From contig CAZEKB010000033.1 of NCBI GenBank assembly GCA_964512225.1, positions 1 to 64,000 on the forward strand: 64,000 nucleotides of DNA. Direction: 5' to 3'. A program made the translations under genes and the position numbers. This DNA is from CAZEKB01 sp964512225. GTDB lineage: Bacteria > Myxococcota_A > UBA796 > UBA9615. Below the pieces are notes generated by a model. The model worked only from the letters and a program-made list of their open reading frames with translations. It made no database searches and had not been told where the DNA came from. Shown here in pieces: positions 6,877-16,063 of this stretch; positions within the stretch are counted from its first letter, which is position 1, and each line of letters starts with the position of its first letter.

Positions 6877-9012
6877 ATGACGCGTATCCGCCTTACCGGT
6901 TCCCTCGCCCTGCTCTTCGCCCTGGTGGGCTGCGAGCAGACCATCTCCACCCCCACCGAAGTCCCGGACGACGATGACGCCGCCGCGGTGGACGACGATG
7001 ACGACGACGCGGTCGGCGACGACGACGACGCCGGCCCCGAGGTGGTGGACGACGACGACGACGACGGGGGCGACGACGACGACGCCGCGACCGACGACGA
7101 CGACGACGACACCGACGCCGCCTGCGCGGCCGTCGCTCCCCTGATCTGCGGGAGCTCCGTCGACGGCGATACGACGTCGGCCCAGGCCACCGCCCAGATC
7201 GACGCCTACAGCTGCAGCTCCTGGGACGAGTCGGGCCCCGAGCTCATCTACAGCTTCTACGCGGGTCAGGACGTCGAGCTCACGGTCGGCTTCGGCGCGA
7301 TCCAGGAGGGCGTGGACCTCGACCTCTGGGTCCTGGCCGACGACCCCACCGTCGGGTGCTCGGGCGACGCGTGCATCGGCTACGGCGACAGCTCCGTGAC
7401 GGTCGCGGCCCAGGCGGGCGACCAGCTCTACCTCGTGGTCGACGGCTACTCGGGCGCCGCGGGCACCTTCACCCTCGACGTGGTCTGCGACACGGGCGTG
7501 AACCCCGGCGACGACGACGACGACGACTGGGGTGACGACGACGACGCGGTGGGCGACGACGACGACGCGGTGGGCGACGACGACGACGCGGTCGCCGTCC
7601 CCTCGGGCGACGTGATCATCACCGAGATCATGAACAACCCCGCGGGGGCCGACGAGACGGTCCTCATGGAGTGGTTCGAGGTGAAGAACACGACCTCGCA
7701 GACCATCAACCTCGCGGGCTGGACCATCAGCGACAACGGTGCCGACACGCACGTGATCAGCAGCGCGCTCGTGGGCCCGGGGGGCTACCTCGTCCTCGGG
7801 CAGAGCACCGATACGACGCTCAACGGCGGCGCGACCGTCAACTACAGCTACGGGGCCGACATCGTGCTCGCCAACGGCGACGACGAGATCATCCTCACGG
7901 ACCCCGCGGGCGCGGTCGTCGACGAGGTCGCCTACGACGACGGCCTCGGCTGGCCGGACGTCGCCAACCAGGCCAAGAGCCTCGACGTCACCGCGCTCAC
8001 GAGCGCCCTGAACGACGACCCCTCCAACTGGTGCGACAGCCCCGCCGCGACCTACGGCGCGGGCGGCAACGGCACGCCCTTCGGCGCGAACCCGAGCTGC
8101 TCGGCGGCCCCCGCGGTCGACAACGACAACGACGGCTTCACCGTCCCTGCCGACTGCGACGACGCCGACGCCTCGGTGTTCCCCGGCGCGGTCGAGGTCG
8201 CCAACGGCGTGGACGACGACTGCGACGGCCAGGTGGACGAGGGCCTCGGCGGCGGCACGCTGACCTGCGCGCAGCCCGAGACCGAGCCCAACGACGCCTG
8301 GACCCAGTCCGACTCCATGGTCCCCAACAGCGTCGCGTGCGGCGCGATGGCCTCCCCCGGCGACGTGGACACCTTCGCCATCACCGCGGCCGCCTGGGAG
8401 CAGATCACGATCGACATCGACGCCGCGAGCAACGGCAGCAACCTCGACAGCGTCATCCAGCTCCTCGACGACGCCGGGAACCTGATCGCCGACAACGACG
8501 ACCAGGCCGCGGGGAACCTCGACTCCTACCTGCAGGTGACCGTCGGCGCGGCCGGCACCTACTACGTCACCGTGACCGACTTCTCGGGGGGCGGCGGCGT
8601 CAACTACGGGTACGACGTCATCGTATCCACGGCGCCCGGCTGCAACGCGGTCGAGCTCGAGCCGAACGACACGGCGGTCGACGCCGACCCCACGACCGTC
8701 GGCGGCCTCGCCTGCGGGAGCGTCGACAGCGCCCTCATCTTCACGGACTACGACTACTTCTCGTTCAGCGCGCTGGAGGGTCAGACCATCGACTTCGACG
8801 TCGCGGCGCTGTCCATCGGCTCGACGCTCGCGGCCGAGCTCGCCATCTTCGACGCGGCGGGCAACGAGCTGGCGTCCGACAACGACAACAACCCGCTGTT
8901 CGACCCGTCGATCACCCACACGTTCGCGGCCGCGGGGACCTACACGGTCCGCATCACCAACGACCTGTACCTGGTGAACGACTCGGGGCCCTACGTCATC
9001 GACATCCAGTAG
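6877..9012 (+). CDS. Large multidomain surface lipoprotein (PPC, lamin-tail and MopE-like modules)
   Basis: This 711-residue protein has a lipobox (LLFALVGC, Cys18) and these modules in order: an Asp-rich spacer (about 26-85), a pre-peptidase C-terminal (PPC)-like beta domain (about 85-205), a second Asp-rich spacer (about 210-245), a lamin-tail domain beginning GDVIITEIMNNP (about 246-400), a MopE-type metal-binding repeat with DNDNDGF and DCDDADASVFPGAVE (about 412-455), and two further PPC-like domains (about 465-580 and 585-711). It is probably an outer-surface adhesion or structural protein. The spacers are encoded by GAC-rich triplet tracts, which are prone to length change. The ATG at 6877 follows a GGAG at good distance. 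Confidence 0.8.
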   Translation: MTRIRLTGSLALLFALVGCEQTISTPTEVPDDDDAAAVDDDDDDAVGDDDDAGPEVVDDDDDDGGDDDDAATDDDDDDTDAACAAVAPLICGSSVDGDTTSAQATAQIDAYSCSSWDESGPELIYSFYAGQDVELTVGFGAIQEGVDLDLWVLADDPTVGCSGDACIGYGDSSVTVAAQAGDQLYLVVDGYSGAAGTFTLDVVCDTGVNPGDDDDDDWGDDDDAVGDDDDAVGDDDDAVAVPSGDVIITEIMNNPAGADETVLMEWFEVKNTTSQTINLAGWTISDNGADTHVISSALVGPGGYLVLGQSTDTTLNGGATVNYSYGADIVLANGDDEIILTDPAGAVVDEVAYDDGLGWPDVANQAKSLDVTALTSALNDDPSNWCDSPAATYGAGGNGTPFGANPSCSAAPAVDNDNDGFTVPADCDDADASVFPGAVEVANGVDDDCDGQVDEGLGGGTLTCAQPETEPNDAWTQSDSMVPNSVACGAMASPGDVDTFAITAAAWEQITIDIDAASNGSNLDSVIQLLDDAGNLIADNDDQAAGNLDSYLQVTVGAAGTYYVTVTDFSGGGGVNYGYDVIVSTAPGCNAVELEPNDTAVDADPTTVGGLACGSVDSALIFTDYDYFSFSALEGQTIDFDVAALSIGSTLAAELAIFDAAGNELASDNDNNPLFDPSITHTFAAAGTYTVRITNDLYLVNDSGPYVIDIQ

Positions 9013-9034
9013 CCGGCAGGCGGGAGCCCGGGGC

Positions 9035-9772
9035 TCAGGAGGGGTAGGGGAGCCGGTCGAGGGTGTCGGGGAGGGGGACCGCGATCCACCCTTCGCGGGC
9101 CGCGGCCTCGCGCTCTCGGCGCGGGGGCGGGTGGGTGCGACCCAGGACCGCGGCCCGGGCGACCAGCGACGCCACGAGGGCGTCGAGCTCATCGTCGTCG
9201 TCGGCGCACACGTCGGGCACGTCGAGCCAGGGGGCGGCCGCCCGCAGGGTCTCCACGAGGGCGCCGCGCTCCTCGGCTCGGGCGGGCCCCTTGTACCGGC
9301 TCGATACCCCGAACCACACGCCCAGGGCGGCGGCCGGGTAGGTCTCGAACACCCGCGGATCCGCCGCGCGGTCGAGGACGCCGAGGCGACCGAGCAGGCC
9401 CGCACAGCGCAGCCCCGGCATCGCGATCTGGTCGGTGGAGACGCTCAGGGGTGGGCGCCCGGTGAAGCCCTCGGCCCACACCCACAGGTCGGTGCGCCGC
9501 AGGCGGAGGCTCCGCCGCACGTCGGCGTCCTCCCAGTCCGGGGCCACGGGCCGACCGGAGTGGTGCGCGGTCACGAAGTCCACGAACGTCGCGGGCCAGC
9601 CGAAGGGGGCGTCGATGCCCACGGAGTCGGCGGCGTCGGCGAGGTCGAGCAGGGCGTCGTCGTCGAGGTTGCGCTCGATGCGCTCCACGGTCGCCCGCCC
9701 CTCGCGCCACCGCAGGAGGCACGCCGCGGTGTCGCGGGGCCGGGAGGCGAGGTCGATGCCGAGGGTGAGCAC
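9035..9772 (-). CDS. DUF429 family protein (RNase H-like fold)
   Basis: From GTG 9772 the protein has 245 residues and begins VLTLGIDLASRPRDTAACLL, the Asp-bearing first strand typical of DUF429 and related RNase H-fold proteins. A second acidic strand, SVGIDAPFGWP, lies near residue 50, and PRVFETYPAAALGVWFG near 150 is also typical. DUF429 members are predicted nucleases but their substrate is unknown. A longer frame reaching 10090 would run into the divergent gene and lacks family features, so GTG was chosen. It is divergent from the glycosidase gene, sharing a 55-bp intergenic space. Confidence 0.7.
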   Translation of the reverse strand: MLTLGIDLASRPRDTAACLLRWREGRATVERIERNLDDDALLDLADAADSVGIDAPFGWPATFVDFVTAHHSGRPVAPDWEDADVRRSLRLRRTDLWVWAEGFTGRPPLSVSTDQIAMPGLRCAGLLGRLGVLDRAADPRVFETYPAAALGVWFGVSSRYKGPARAEERGALVETLRAAAPWLDVPDVCADDDDELDALVASLVARAAVLGRTHPPPRREREAAAREGWIAVPLPDTLDRLPYPS

Positions 9773-9815
9773 GCCCCAGGCTCCCACGCCCCCGGGGGGC
9801 GGTCCATCGGGCCGG

Positions 9816-9821
9816 TAGGAT
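9816..9821 (+). promoter_or_regulatory. -10 element TAGGAT of the glycosidase gene
   Basis: TAGGAT sits six bases before GTG 9828 and supports that start codon. Confidence 0.55.
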
Positions 9822-9827
9822 CGAGCC

Positions 9828-11456
9828 GTGCTGCGCACCCTCCTGGCTTCGCTCGTCGCGCTGGCGCCGGCCTCCGCGGCGGCCGTCACCATGACCCTCG
9901 TGGCGGAGGATTCGCCGTACCCGGGCGTGGTGTATCGGCAGTACCGCACGTCGAACCCGGGGACCGACACCTGGGTCACGCTCGTCGATCTCTGCGCCGA
10001 CCGCGTGGAGGTCACGGCCACGCGCCCTACGACCTCGCGCCGGAGCACCGGGTCCTGGGCGGCGGACGTGGGCGTGCAGGTGGCGACCAACGGGGACTTC
10101 TACCGGACGTCCCCCGTGCTGCGTGTCTACGGCGACGCCGCGGGCGGGGGCGTCCCGTGGCCGCTCGAGCAGACCGGCGCCGACCCGCAGTACGCCTTCG
10201 AGTGGTTCTACGAGCGCTACGGCTGGATCGCGTTCGGACCCGACTGGGTCGAGTTCACGCACACCGGCTGGGTGAAGGACCACGCCGCCGACTTCGGGGG
10301 CCTGGACGAGGGGTGGCGCAACGACGTCGCCCGGCCGCCGCTGCCCGCGGGCACGCTCGCCCTCGTCTCGGGCTTCCCCGAGCTCGTCGTCGAGGGCGCG
10401 CCGATCGAGTGTCCGTCGGCCACCGACGACTCGTGCTTCCCGGACCGCACCGACATGCGCTCGCGCCACCCCCGCACGGCCATGGGCCTCACCCAGGACC
10501 GGACCACGTTCATCCTCGTGACCGTGGACGGACGCACCGGGTCGTCCGCGGGCATGTTCGGCCTCGAGCTCGTGGACGTGCTCCACCAGCTCGGGGCGTG
10601 GACGGCCTTCAACGTCGACGGCGGCGGCAGCAGCCAGATGTGGCTGGAGGACCGCGGCTACGCCAACAACTACGGCGGCAACAACGGCGGAGGCGCCCGC
10701 GCCGTCGCCAACCACTGGGGGGTCTTCGCGGGCACGCAAGGCGCGCGCCCCGTCCGCCCCGCTCACTGCGCGGACCAGCCGCCGTGCACCACCCTGCCCC
10801 CGGAGGGGGGGATCCTCGACGAGGCGGGGGCGTGCTTCCGCAGCTTCGGGCCCCCCCAGTACTGGCGCGAGGAGGCCGCGGGGTGGGACGGGCGGCTCCT
10901 GTGGACCAACGCGTTCCAGGCGGACCACCCGAGCAACTGGGCGTGGTGGACGATCGACCCGGCCGACGCGGGGGAGTACCTCGTGGAGGTCTTCGTCGAG
11001 CCCGACTTCGCGGCGTACGGAGCCGCGGCGTACACCGTGCGCGCCGACGCCGGGGACACCGAGGTCGTGGTCGACCTGGGCGCGGCGGACGGGTGGACGA
11101 GCCTCGGCGCCTTCGACTTCGCCGCGGGCGGGGGCCAGTGGGTGTCGATTCGGGACGACTCGCCGACCGCCGTGCCCGCGGACCAGCACATCCCCGCCGA
11201 CGCCGTCCGTCTCACGCGGCTCGACCTCCCGGACCCCGGCGACGACGACGACGCGAGCGACGACGACGACGCGGGGGACGACGACGACGCGAGCGACGAC
11301 GACGACTCGGGGGGCGGCCCGATCGAACCCGGGACGCCGGTCTCGACCCGCCCGCCCGAAGACGGCTGCGCCTGCGACCGCACCCCCACCTGGACGGCCC
11401 TCCCGCTCGCGGTGCTCCTCGTCCCGCGCCGCCGGCGCCGGGATTGCGGCCGCTAA
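9828..11456 (+). CDS. Secreted phosphodiester glycosidase family (NAGPA-type) protein with MYXO-CTERM tail
   Basis: The 542-residue protein has a signal peptide (about 1-20), then a phosphodiester glycosidase domain (PF09992 type, about 25-310) with TAMGLTQD and the Asp-Gly-Gly-Gly-Ser-Ser motif NVDGGGSSQMW near residue 265. Residues 320-460 look like a beta-sandwich binding domain. An Asp/Ala/Ser repeat spacer (about 468-490) leads to a C-terminus with GCACD, a hydrophobic stretch and RRRRR, which is the MYXO-CTERM plan for cleavage and cell-surface anchoring. Relatives uncover or remove sugar-phosphate diesters from glycans; the substrate here is unknown. Confidence 0.82.
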   Translation: MLRTLLASLVALAPASAAAVTMTLVAEDSPYPGVVYRQYRTSNPGTDTWVTLVDLCADRVEVTATRPTTSRRSTGSWAADVGVQVATNGDFYRTSPVLRVYGDAAGGGVPWPLEQTGADPQYAFEWFYERYGWIAFGPDWVEFTHTGWVKDHAADFGGLDEGWRNDVARPPLPAGTLALVSGFPELVVEGAPIECPSATDDSCFPDRTDMRSRHPRTAMGLTQDRTTFILVTVDGRTGSSAGMFGLELVDVLHQLGAWTAFNVDGGGSSQMWLEDRGYANNYGGNNGGGARAVANHWGVFAGTQGARPVRPAHCADQPPCTTLPPEGGILDEAGACFRSFGPPQYWREEAAGWDGRLLWTNAFQADHPSNWAWWTIDPADAGEYLVEVFVEPDFAAYGAAAYTVRADAGDTEVVVDLGAADGWTSLGAFDFAAGGGQWVSIRDDSPTAVPADQHIPADAVRLTRLDLPDPGDDDDASDDDDAGDDDDASDDDDSGGGPIEPGTPVSTRPPEDGCACDRTPTWTALPLAVLLVPRRRRRDCGR

Positions 11457-11541
11457 CAATACTATTCTGCAAAGAACATATGGATTGAGCATCCAATAGT
11501 TCCGGCCCATGCTCCGAGTACCCACCCGAACCGGAGCTGTC

Positions 11542-12630
11542 ATGCGTCCCTCTCGTCTCCTCATCGCCTTCGCCCTCACCGCCGCCGCCTGCGCCGGCGC
11601 GGACACCGACGCGCCGGTCGTCTCCAACGAGCCCGTCGCGGGCGGAGCCGACCTCGGCGTCTGCGGGGGCGGCGACCTCGTCACCGTCGCCACGGTCGAG
11701 AACCGCCACGGGGAGGTCCTCGCCGCCCACGTGGGCGCCTCGGGCATGGTCGGTGTCGCGTCGGAGGACCAGACGCTCAAGTTCTGGGACGCCCGCACCG
11801 GGGAGCTCGCCGGGGCGGTCGAGGGCTTCATGTACATGCCCGCCTTCGAGGTCGGGTCCGACCTCACCGCGGTCGCCGTCGACCGGACGGGGGCCCTCGC
11901 CGCGAGCGGGGAGTCCACCGGCCGGGTCGCCGTCTGGCGCGTGGAGAACTCCGAGCTGGTGCAGGCCTTCGGGGACGCCGAGGCGCCGGTCCTGGCCGTC
12001 GCGTTCGCCCCCGGCGGCGGGCAGGTCGCGAGCGCCGACGCGAGCTTCGGCGGCGCCGTGGGCATCCGGGACATCGACTCGGGCACCACGATCGCCGCGG
12101 GCGACGGCAACCTGTGGGAGGTCGCTCACCTCGCCTTCTCGCCCGAGGGCGAGTCCGTCGCCGTCACCGGGCACATCTACGGATCGCCCGCCGTCGACGT
12201 GATCTCGTCGGCGTTCCCCACCGCGTCGATGGGCCTGTGGGAGAGCCTGGACCTGCAGATCGAGCACGGCCGTATCGGGGCCCGGGCGGCCGCCTGGAGC
12301 CCCGACGGGAGCCGCGTCGTGGTCGTGGGCGACCGGTTCGCCGCCGTGCTCGACGTGGAGCGCCGCTCTTCGTCGTTCATCGAGGAGGCAACCGCGCTCG
12401 CGCTGTTCGACGACCACGATCCCGTGGACGTCTCGGTGGACCCCACGGGCGCCTGGATCACGACCGTCGGGGCCGAGGGCGACCTGCGCTTCCACACGCT
12501 CGAAGACCTCGCTCCGCTGGGCGGCACGGCCCTCGGGGAGCCCGTCGCGGTGGGGCTCGCCGCCGAGGCGTCGCGGGTGGCGGCCGTCCACCGGGACGGC
12601 ACCGTCGAGCTCCTCGCCTGCGCGGAGTGA
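11542..12630 (+). CDS. WD40-repeat lipoprotein
   Basis: The 362-residue protein has a lipoprotein signal (LLIAFALTAAAC, Cys17) and about six or seven WD40-like blades, for example DQTLKFWDARTGEL, STGRVAVWRVENSEL and FAPGGGQVASADAS. It likely forms a beta-propeller at the periplasmic face of the outer membrane or on the surface, as a protein-binding platform. A GGAG five bases upstream favours ATG 11542 over the in-frame ATG at 11509, which would put charged residues before the signal. The 85-bp gap before it is AT-rich and may hold the promoter. Confidence 0.78.
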   Translation: MRPSRLLIAFALTAAACAGADTDAPVVSNEPVAGGADLGVCGGGDLVTVATVENRHGEVLAAHVGASGMVGVASEDQTLKFWDARTGELAGAVEGFMYMPAFEVGSDLTAVAVDRTGALAASGESTGRVAVWRVENSELVQAFGDAEAPVLAVAFAPGGGQVASADASFGGAVGIRDIDSGTTIAAGDGNLWEVAHLAFSPEGESVAVTGHIYGSPAVDVISSAFPTASMGLWESLDLQIEHGRIGARAAAWSPDGSRVVVVGDRFAAVLDVERRSSSFIEEATALALFDDHDPVDVSVDPTGAWITTVGAEGDLRFHTLEDLAPLGGTALGEPVAVGLAAEASRVAAVHRDGTVELLACAE

Positions 12631-12633
12631 CCC

Positions 12634-15291
12634 TCAGCGGTCTCCGCAGACGTAGCTCGTCCAGCCCGGCGTCGACTGGGTGCAGGTGACGTCGTCCCAG
12701 TCGCCGCCGTTGGCGTCCAGCACCGCGCACTGGTTGCCGCCGCCGCCGCCGTCGGGCTGCCCGGGACCCCAGTTGGTGTAGGACACGCCGGAGCCGTCGG
12801 ACCACGCGAACGTGCCCGGGGTCGATTGGTCGGTGAAGCCGATCCACGGGTCCTGGTTCAAGCCCCCGGCGGCCGTGACCAGGCTGATGACGAACGCCTC
12901 CTCTCCGGCCGTGAGGACCGACGCCAGGCCCTGGTACCCGGCGGTCTGGCAGGCCGTCTCGCCCTCGGACCACCCCCCGTTGTCCTCGCAGAACACGAAG
13001 TACGCGCCCGTGAGGTCGCCCGCTTCGCAGTCGAGGCCGTCGCAGTCGGTGTCCGCTCCCCCCAGGGTGTCCCCGGACAGCGGCGCGACCCCGGGATCGG
13101 CGTCGTCGCAGTCGCCGTAGTCCGCGACGTACCCCGCGGGCTGCGCGCACGCCACGACCGAGTTGTAGAAGTCGCCGAAGCCGTCGCCGTCGCCGTCGAA
13201 GTACCAGGTCGAGGCGAGGCACACCGTCGCGGAGGCCGTGGCCGAGGGCCCGAAGTCCATCCCGTCGGTGGGCGTCGCGGTGCACTCCCACAGGTCGGCG
13301 TCCGCGGTCGCGGAGGCGGGCACGGCGTCGGACACGTAGGCCGTGACCGTGCCGTTGAGCGTCCACTCGAAGTCGTACGTCACGGTCTGCAGGTCGAGAT
13401 CCGTGGACGGCGTCGTGATCGTGCAGAGCAGGTCGTCGCCGACGTCCGGCGTGGCGGGCGCGATCGCGACCCCGGGGGCCGTGGGCGGCGTGTTGGCGAC
13501 GGCCAGGGGAGCGGACGCGACGGGAACGCCCACGAGCGTGCCGTCCGACGGGGTGACGATGCACACGACGTCGTCGCCGAGGTCGAACCCCGGCGGCTGA
13601 ATGCCCGAGTGCACCGGACCCGTCTGGATCGACGGCGCGCCGCTGATCTCCCAGGTGTACTCGAGGGTGATCGCGTCCCCGTCGGCGTCCGTCGTGGTGC
13701 CGGGCGCGCACGTCGCGTTCGAGTCGGTGTACAGCAGCGCCGGGCCGACGCTCGGGGTGGTCGTCACGGGGGCCGAGTTCAGGACGGTCACGGTCGCGGT
13801 GGCGGGCAGCGAGCTGACGAAGCCGTCGGACGCGGTGACGGTAACGGTCCACGTCTCGTCCCGGGCGGTGCTGGTGGCGGGCACGGTCATGGAGCCGGTG
13901 AGGCCGGCTTGCGCCGCCCCGTCGACGTCCCAGGTCCAGATGTAGGAGATCGCCCCGCCCTCCGGACCGGTGGACTCCACGAGCAGGCTCGCCACGAGGT
14001 CGTCGACGGTGGTCGGCGCGGCGGGCTCCAAGCCGACGGTCGGGGGTGACGGCGCGCCGTCGACGGTGATGGTGATCGCCGCCTCGCCGAGGTACCCGTC
14101 GTCGTCTACGGCGCTCAGCGTGATCCGATGCTCGCCCAGGGACAGCGCGGGCGCGCTCAGGCTCACGGCCCCCTGGGCGTCCGCCCGGGACGACCCGAGC
14201 CAGCCGTCGAGGTCGCTCTCCCAGTTCACCGCGAGGTCGCCCGGCGGGTCCTCGTAGTCCGACACCGTCCCTTCGAACAGGACGCCCGCGAGGTCCGCCA
14301 CGAAGGCCCCGTCCGCCGGGCTCGTGATGGCCACGTCCGGCACTCCGATCACGGCGATGTCCGCCGAATCCACGCACTCGACGCCCACTTCATCGATCAC
14401 GGTCATGAGGACGGTGTCCGACCCCGCCGGAAGATCGGTCGTGAGCAGGCTCACCGCGCCCCCCCCGCTGGGGGTGCTCGTGCCCAGGTCGACCCCCGAC
14501 CCGGTCGACCAGTGCACGGTCAGGCGGTCCGAGGACACGTCCTCGTCCGTGGCCGTCCCCCGGAGCTCGACCTCGGTGAACTGGAGGATCTCGGCGCCGT
14601 CCTCCGGGGCCGTCAGCTCGCACTCCGGCGGGTGGTTGGGGCCGCCCACGGCGAGCGTGATCGTCTGCTCCACGCGGTTGCCCGCCGTGTCCGCTGCCGA
14701 GACCACGAGGACGTAGCTGCCCATGGCCAGCGTCTCGGCGAAGGCCTGCGCTCCCCCGTCGTCGGGCGGGCCGCTGTGCAGGAGGGTGTCGTCCAGTCGC
14801 CACTCCAGCAGGAGGTCTTCCGCCGCGTCCTCGGGATCCGAGGCGACCGCGGAGAACAGCACCGGGAAGTCGTCGTGGAAGACGCCGTCGGGGCCGGGCG
14901 ACAGGACCTCGAGCTCCGGCGGCAGGTCCGCGACGACGGTCACCGAGACCGTGTCCGTGCCGGAGACGCGCAGGGGGTCGACGGCCCGCAGCGTGATGTC
15001 GTGGACGCCGGCGGGCAGCGCGACCGTGACCTGGGAGCCGCGATCGACCGGCGCGCCGGTCGCCAGCGTCCCGTCCAGCGACGACGACCAGGTGAGGTCG
15101 AGCGCTCCGGTGTTCCCGCCGGGATCCCGGACGACCGCCCGGAAGACGATCGCGATCCCTTCGGCGTGGACCGAGCCCGACTCGGGCTCGACGATCGAGA
15201 CGTTCGGGGGAGCGTTGATGATGCCGACGGCCCCGTCGGAGCAGGCGAGCGCGGGGAGGAGGAGGAGGAAGAGGAGGGGTTGGCGGCGCAT
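12634..15291 (-). CDS. Large surface lipoprotein with Ig-like repeats and a C-type lectin-like domain
   Basis: This 885-residue protein starts with a lipobox (LLLPALAC, Cys17). Residues about 30-690 hold seven or so Ig/cadherin-like beta domains of about 95 residues, each opening with a PP.V.I..P motif. A MopE/TSP3-like segment follows (DGDGDGFGDFYN, DCDDADPGV; about 700-745), and the C-terminus (about 755-885) resembles a C-type lectin fold with WIGFTDQ, the WSDGSGVSYTNW stretch, CAVLDANGGDWDD and a terminal YVCGD. It is probably a carbohydrate- or cell-binding surface protein. It is convergent with the WD40 gene, separated by three bases. Confidence 0.8.
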   Translation of the reverse strand: MRRQPLLFLLLLPALACSDGAVGIINAPPNVSIVEPESGSVHAEGIAIVFRAVVRDPGGNTGALDLTWSSSLDGTLATGAPVDRGSQVTVALPAGVHDITLRAVDPLRVSGTDTVSVTVVADLPPELEVLSPGPDGVFHDDFPVLFSAVASDPEDAAEDLLLEWRLDDTLLHSGPPDDGGAQAFAETLAMGSYVLVVSAADTAGNRVEQTITLAVGGPNHPPECELTAPEDGAEILQFTEVELRGTATDEDVSSDRLTVHWSTGSGVDLGTSTPSGGGAVSLLTTDLPAGSDTVLMTVIDEVGVECVDSADIAVIGVPDVAITSPADGAFVADLAGVLFEGTVSDYEDPPGDLAVNWESDLDGWLGSSRADAQGAVSLSAPALSLGEHRITLSAVDDDGYLGEAAITITVDGAPSPPTVGLEPAAPTTVDDLVASLLVESTGPEGGAISYIWTWDVDGAAQAGLTGSMTVPATSTARDETWTVTVTASDGFVSSLPATATVTVLNSAPVTTTPSVGPALLYTDSNATCAPGTTTDADGDAITLEYTWEISGAPSIQTGPVHSGIQPPGFDLGDDVVCIVTPSDGTLVGVPVASAPLAVANTPPTAPGVAIAPATPDVGDDLLCTITTPSTDLDLQTVTYDFEWTLNGTVTAYVSDAVPASATADADLWECTATPTDGMDFGPSATASATVCLASTWYFDGDGDGFGDFYNSVVACAQPAGYVADYGDCDDADPGVAPLSGDTLGGADTDCDGLDCEAGDLTGAYFVFCEDNGGWSEGETACQTAGYQGLASVLTAGEEAFVISLVTAAGGLNQDPWIGFTDQSTPGTFAWSDGSGVSYTNWGPGQPDGGGGGNQCAVLDANGGDWDDVTCTQSTPGWTSYVCGDR

Positions 15292-15412
15292 GCAGGTCCC
15301 GTTGTCGGCGCGCGCCGGGCGCGCGGGATCGAGGCTAGAACGCCGCGCCTCCCCGAGCCGGAGACGGGATGTGCGAATCTCCACCTGGTGAGGTCGCGGC
15401 GTTTTCCCATCG

Positions 15413-16063
15413 ATGCGCGTTCGAACCCCGACGGCCGGGCCGCCGCGCCCCGGGTTCGCCCCGGGGTCTTCGGCGGTGGCGTGGAGGCCCGTTGACCGAC
15501 CGCCCGGACGCCTGGTGGTGAAGCTGCGCGAAGACCGGGGCATGCAGTCGGCGCGGATCGGCGGCGGCGGCGGCCCGGCGGCGGCCTGGGGCGCGCTGTG
15601 GGGCGACGGCTTCGTGACCATCGAGTCCTGGACCGCGGTCCGCAACCCGCGTCCCCCGCTGCGTGGGCTGTACGTCGCGGGCTCCCTCGGGATCGGGGTC
15701 GGGCCCTCGCTCCGCGACCTCGACCGGCTCGTGCGACGCGGCCGGGGCATCTTCCAGGCGGGCGCCGAGGTCGGGCTCAGCCGCGACATCCGTCGGCTGC
15801 GCCTGCGCGCGGGGTGGGCGTTCCGACTCACGCTCCTGCCCCCCGCCAAGGCCGACGGCGCCGCGCCCGCCGCCCCCGACGAGGCGGGCTGGTTCTTCGG
15901 CAGCATGGGCCCCGTCGGCGCGGTCGGCGTGGTCCTCGACGGCCGCGGCGCGTTCGTGGTGACGGGTTCTCTGCAGGGCGCGCCCCTCGACACCACCGGA
16001 GCCGGGGTGGTGCCGGTGCTCCCCTTCGGGACGATCACCGCCGGTCTCGAGCTCGGCTTCTGA
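15413..16063 (+). CDS. Hypothetical protein, possible outer-membrane beta-barrel
   Basis: The frame encodes up to 216 residues. Residues from about 60 on are rich in alternating polar and hydrophobic stretches (LYVAGSLGIGVGPS, GIFQAGAEVGLSRD, GTITAGLELGF) and end in Phe, as small outer-membrane barrels do. No signal peptide is obvious from ATG 15413; GTG 15515 or ATG 15542 are alternative starts and no -10 or ribosome site decides between them. Its stop overlaps the next start (TGATG at 16061), suggesting coupled translation. Confidence 0.5.
   Translation: MRVRTPTAGPPRPGFAPGSSAVAWRPVDRPPGRLVVKLREDRGMQSARIGGGGGPAAAWGALWGDGFVTIESWTAVRNPRPPLRGLYVAGSLGIGVGPSLRDLDRLVRRGRGIFQAGAEVGLSRDIRRLRLRAGWAFRLTLLPPAKADGAAPAAPDEAGWFFGSMGPVGAVGVVLDGRGAFVVTGSLQGAPLDTTGAGVVPVLPFGTITAGLELGF

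Noticed and set aside
7500..7600. Regular short repeats that might be a CRISPR array or minisatellite
   Set aside because: The repeats are in frame, encode Asp-rich spacer units, and have no unique spacers or cas genes.
6745..9405. Long minus-strand frame opposite the large lipoprotein gene
   Set aside because: It reads Val/Arg/Asp repeats antisense to the GAC tracts; the plus strand has lipobox, PPC, lamin-tail and MopE modules.
9189..12110. Very long minus-strand reading frame (973 codons) opposite the glycosidase and WD40 genes
   Set aside because: Composition is Arg/Ala/Val-rich without family features; the plus strand carries clear domains in the same place. It is a shadow frame of GC-rich DNA.
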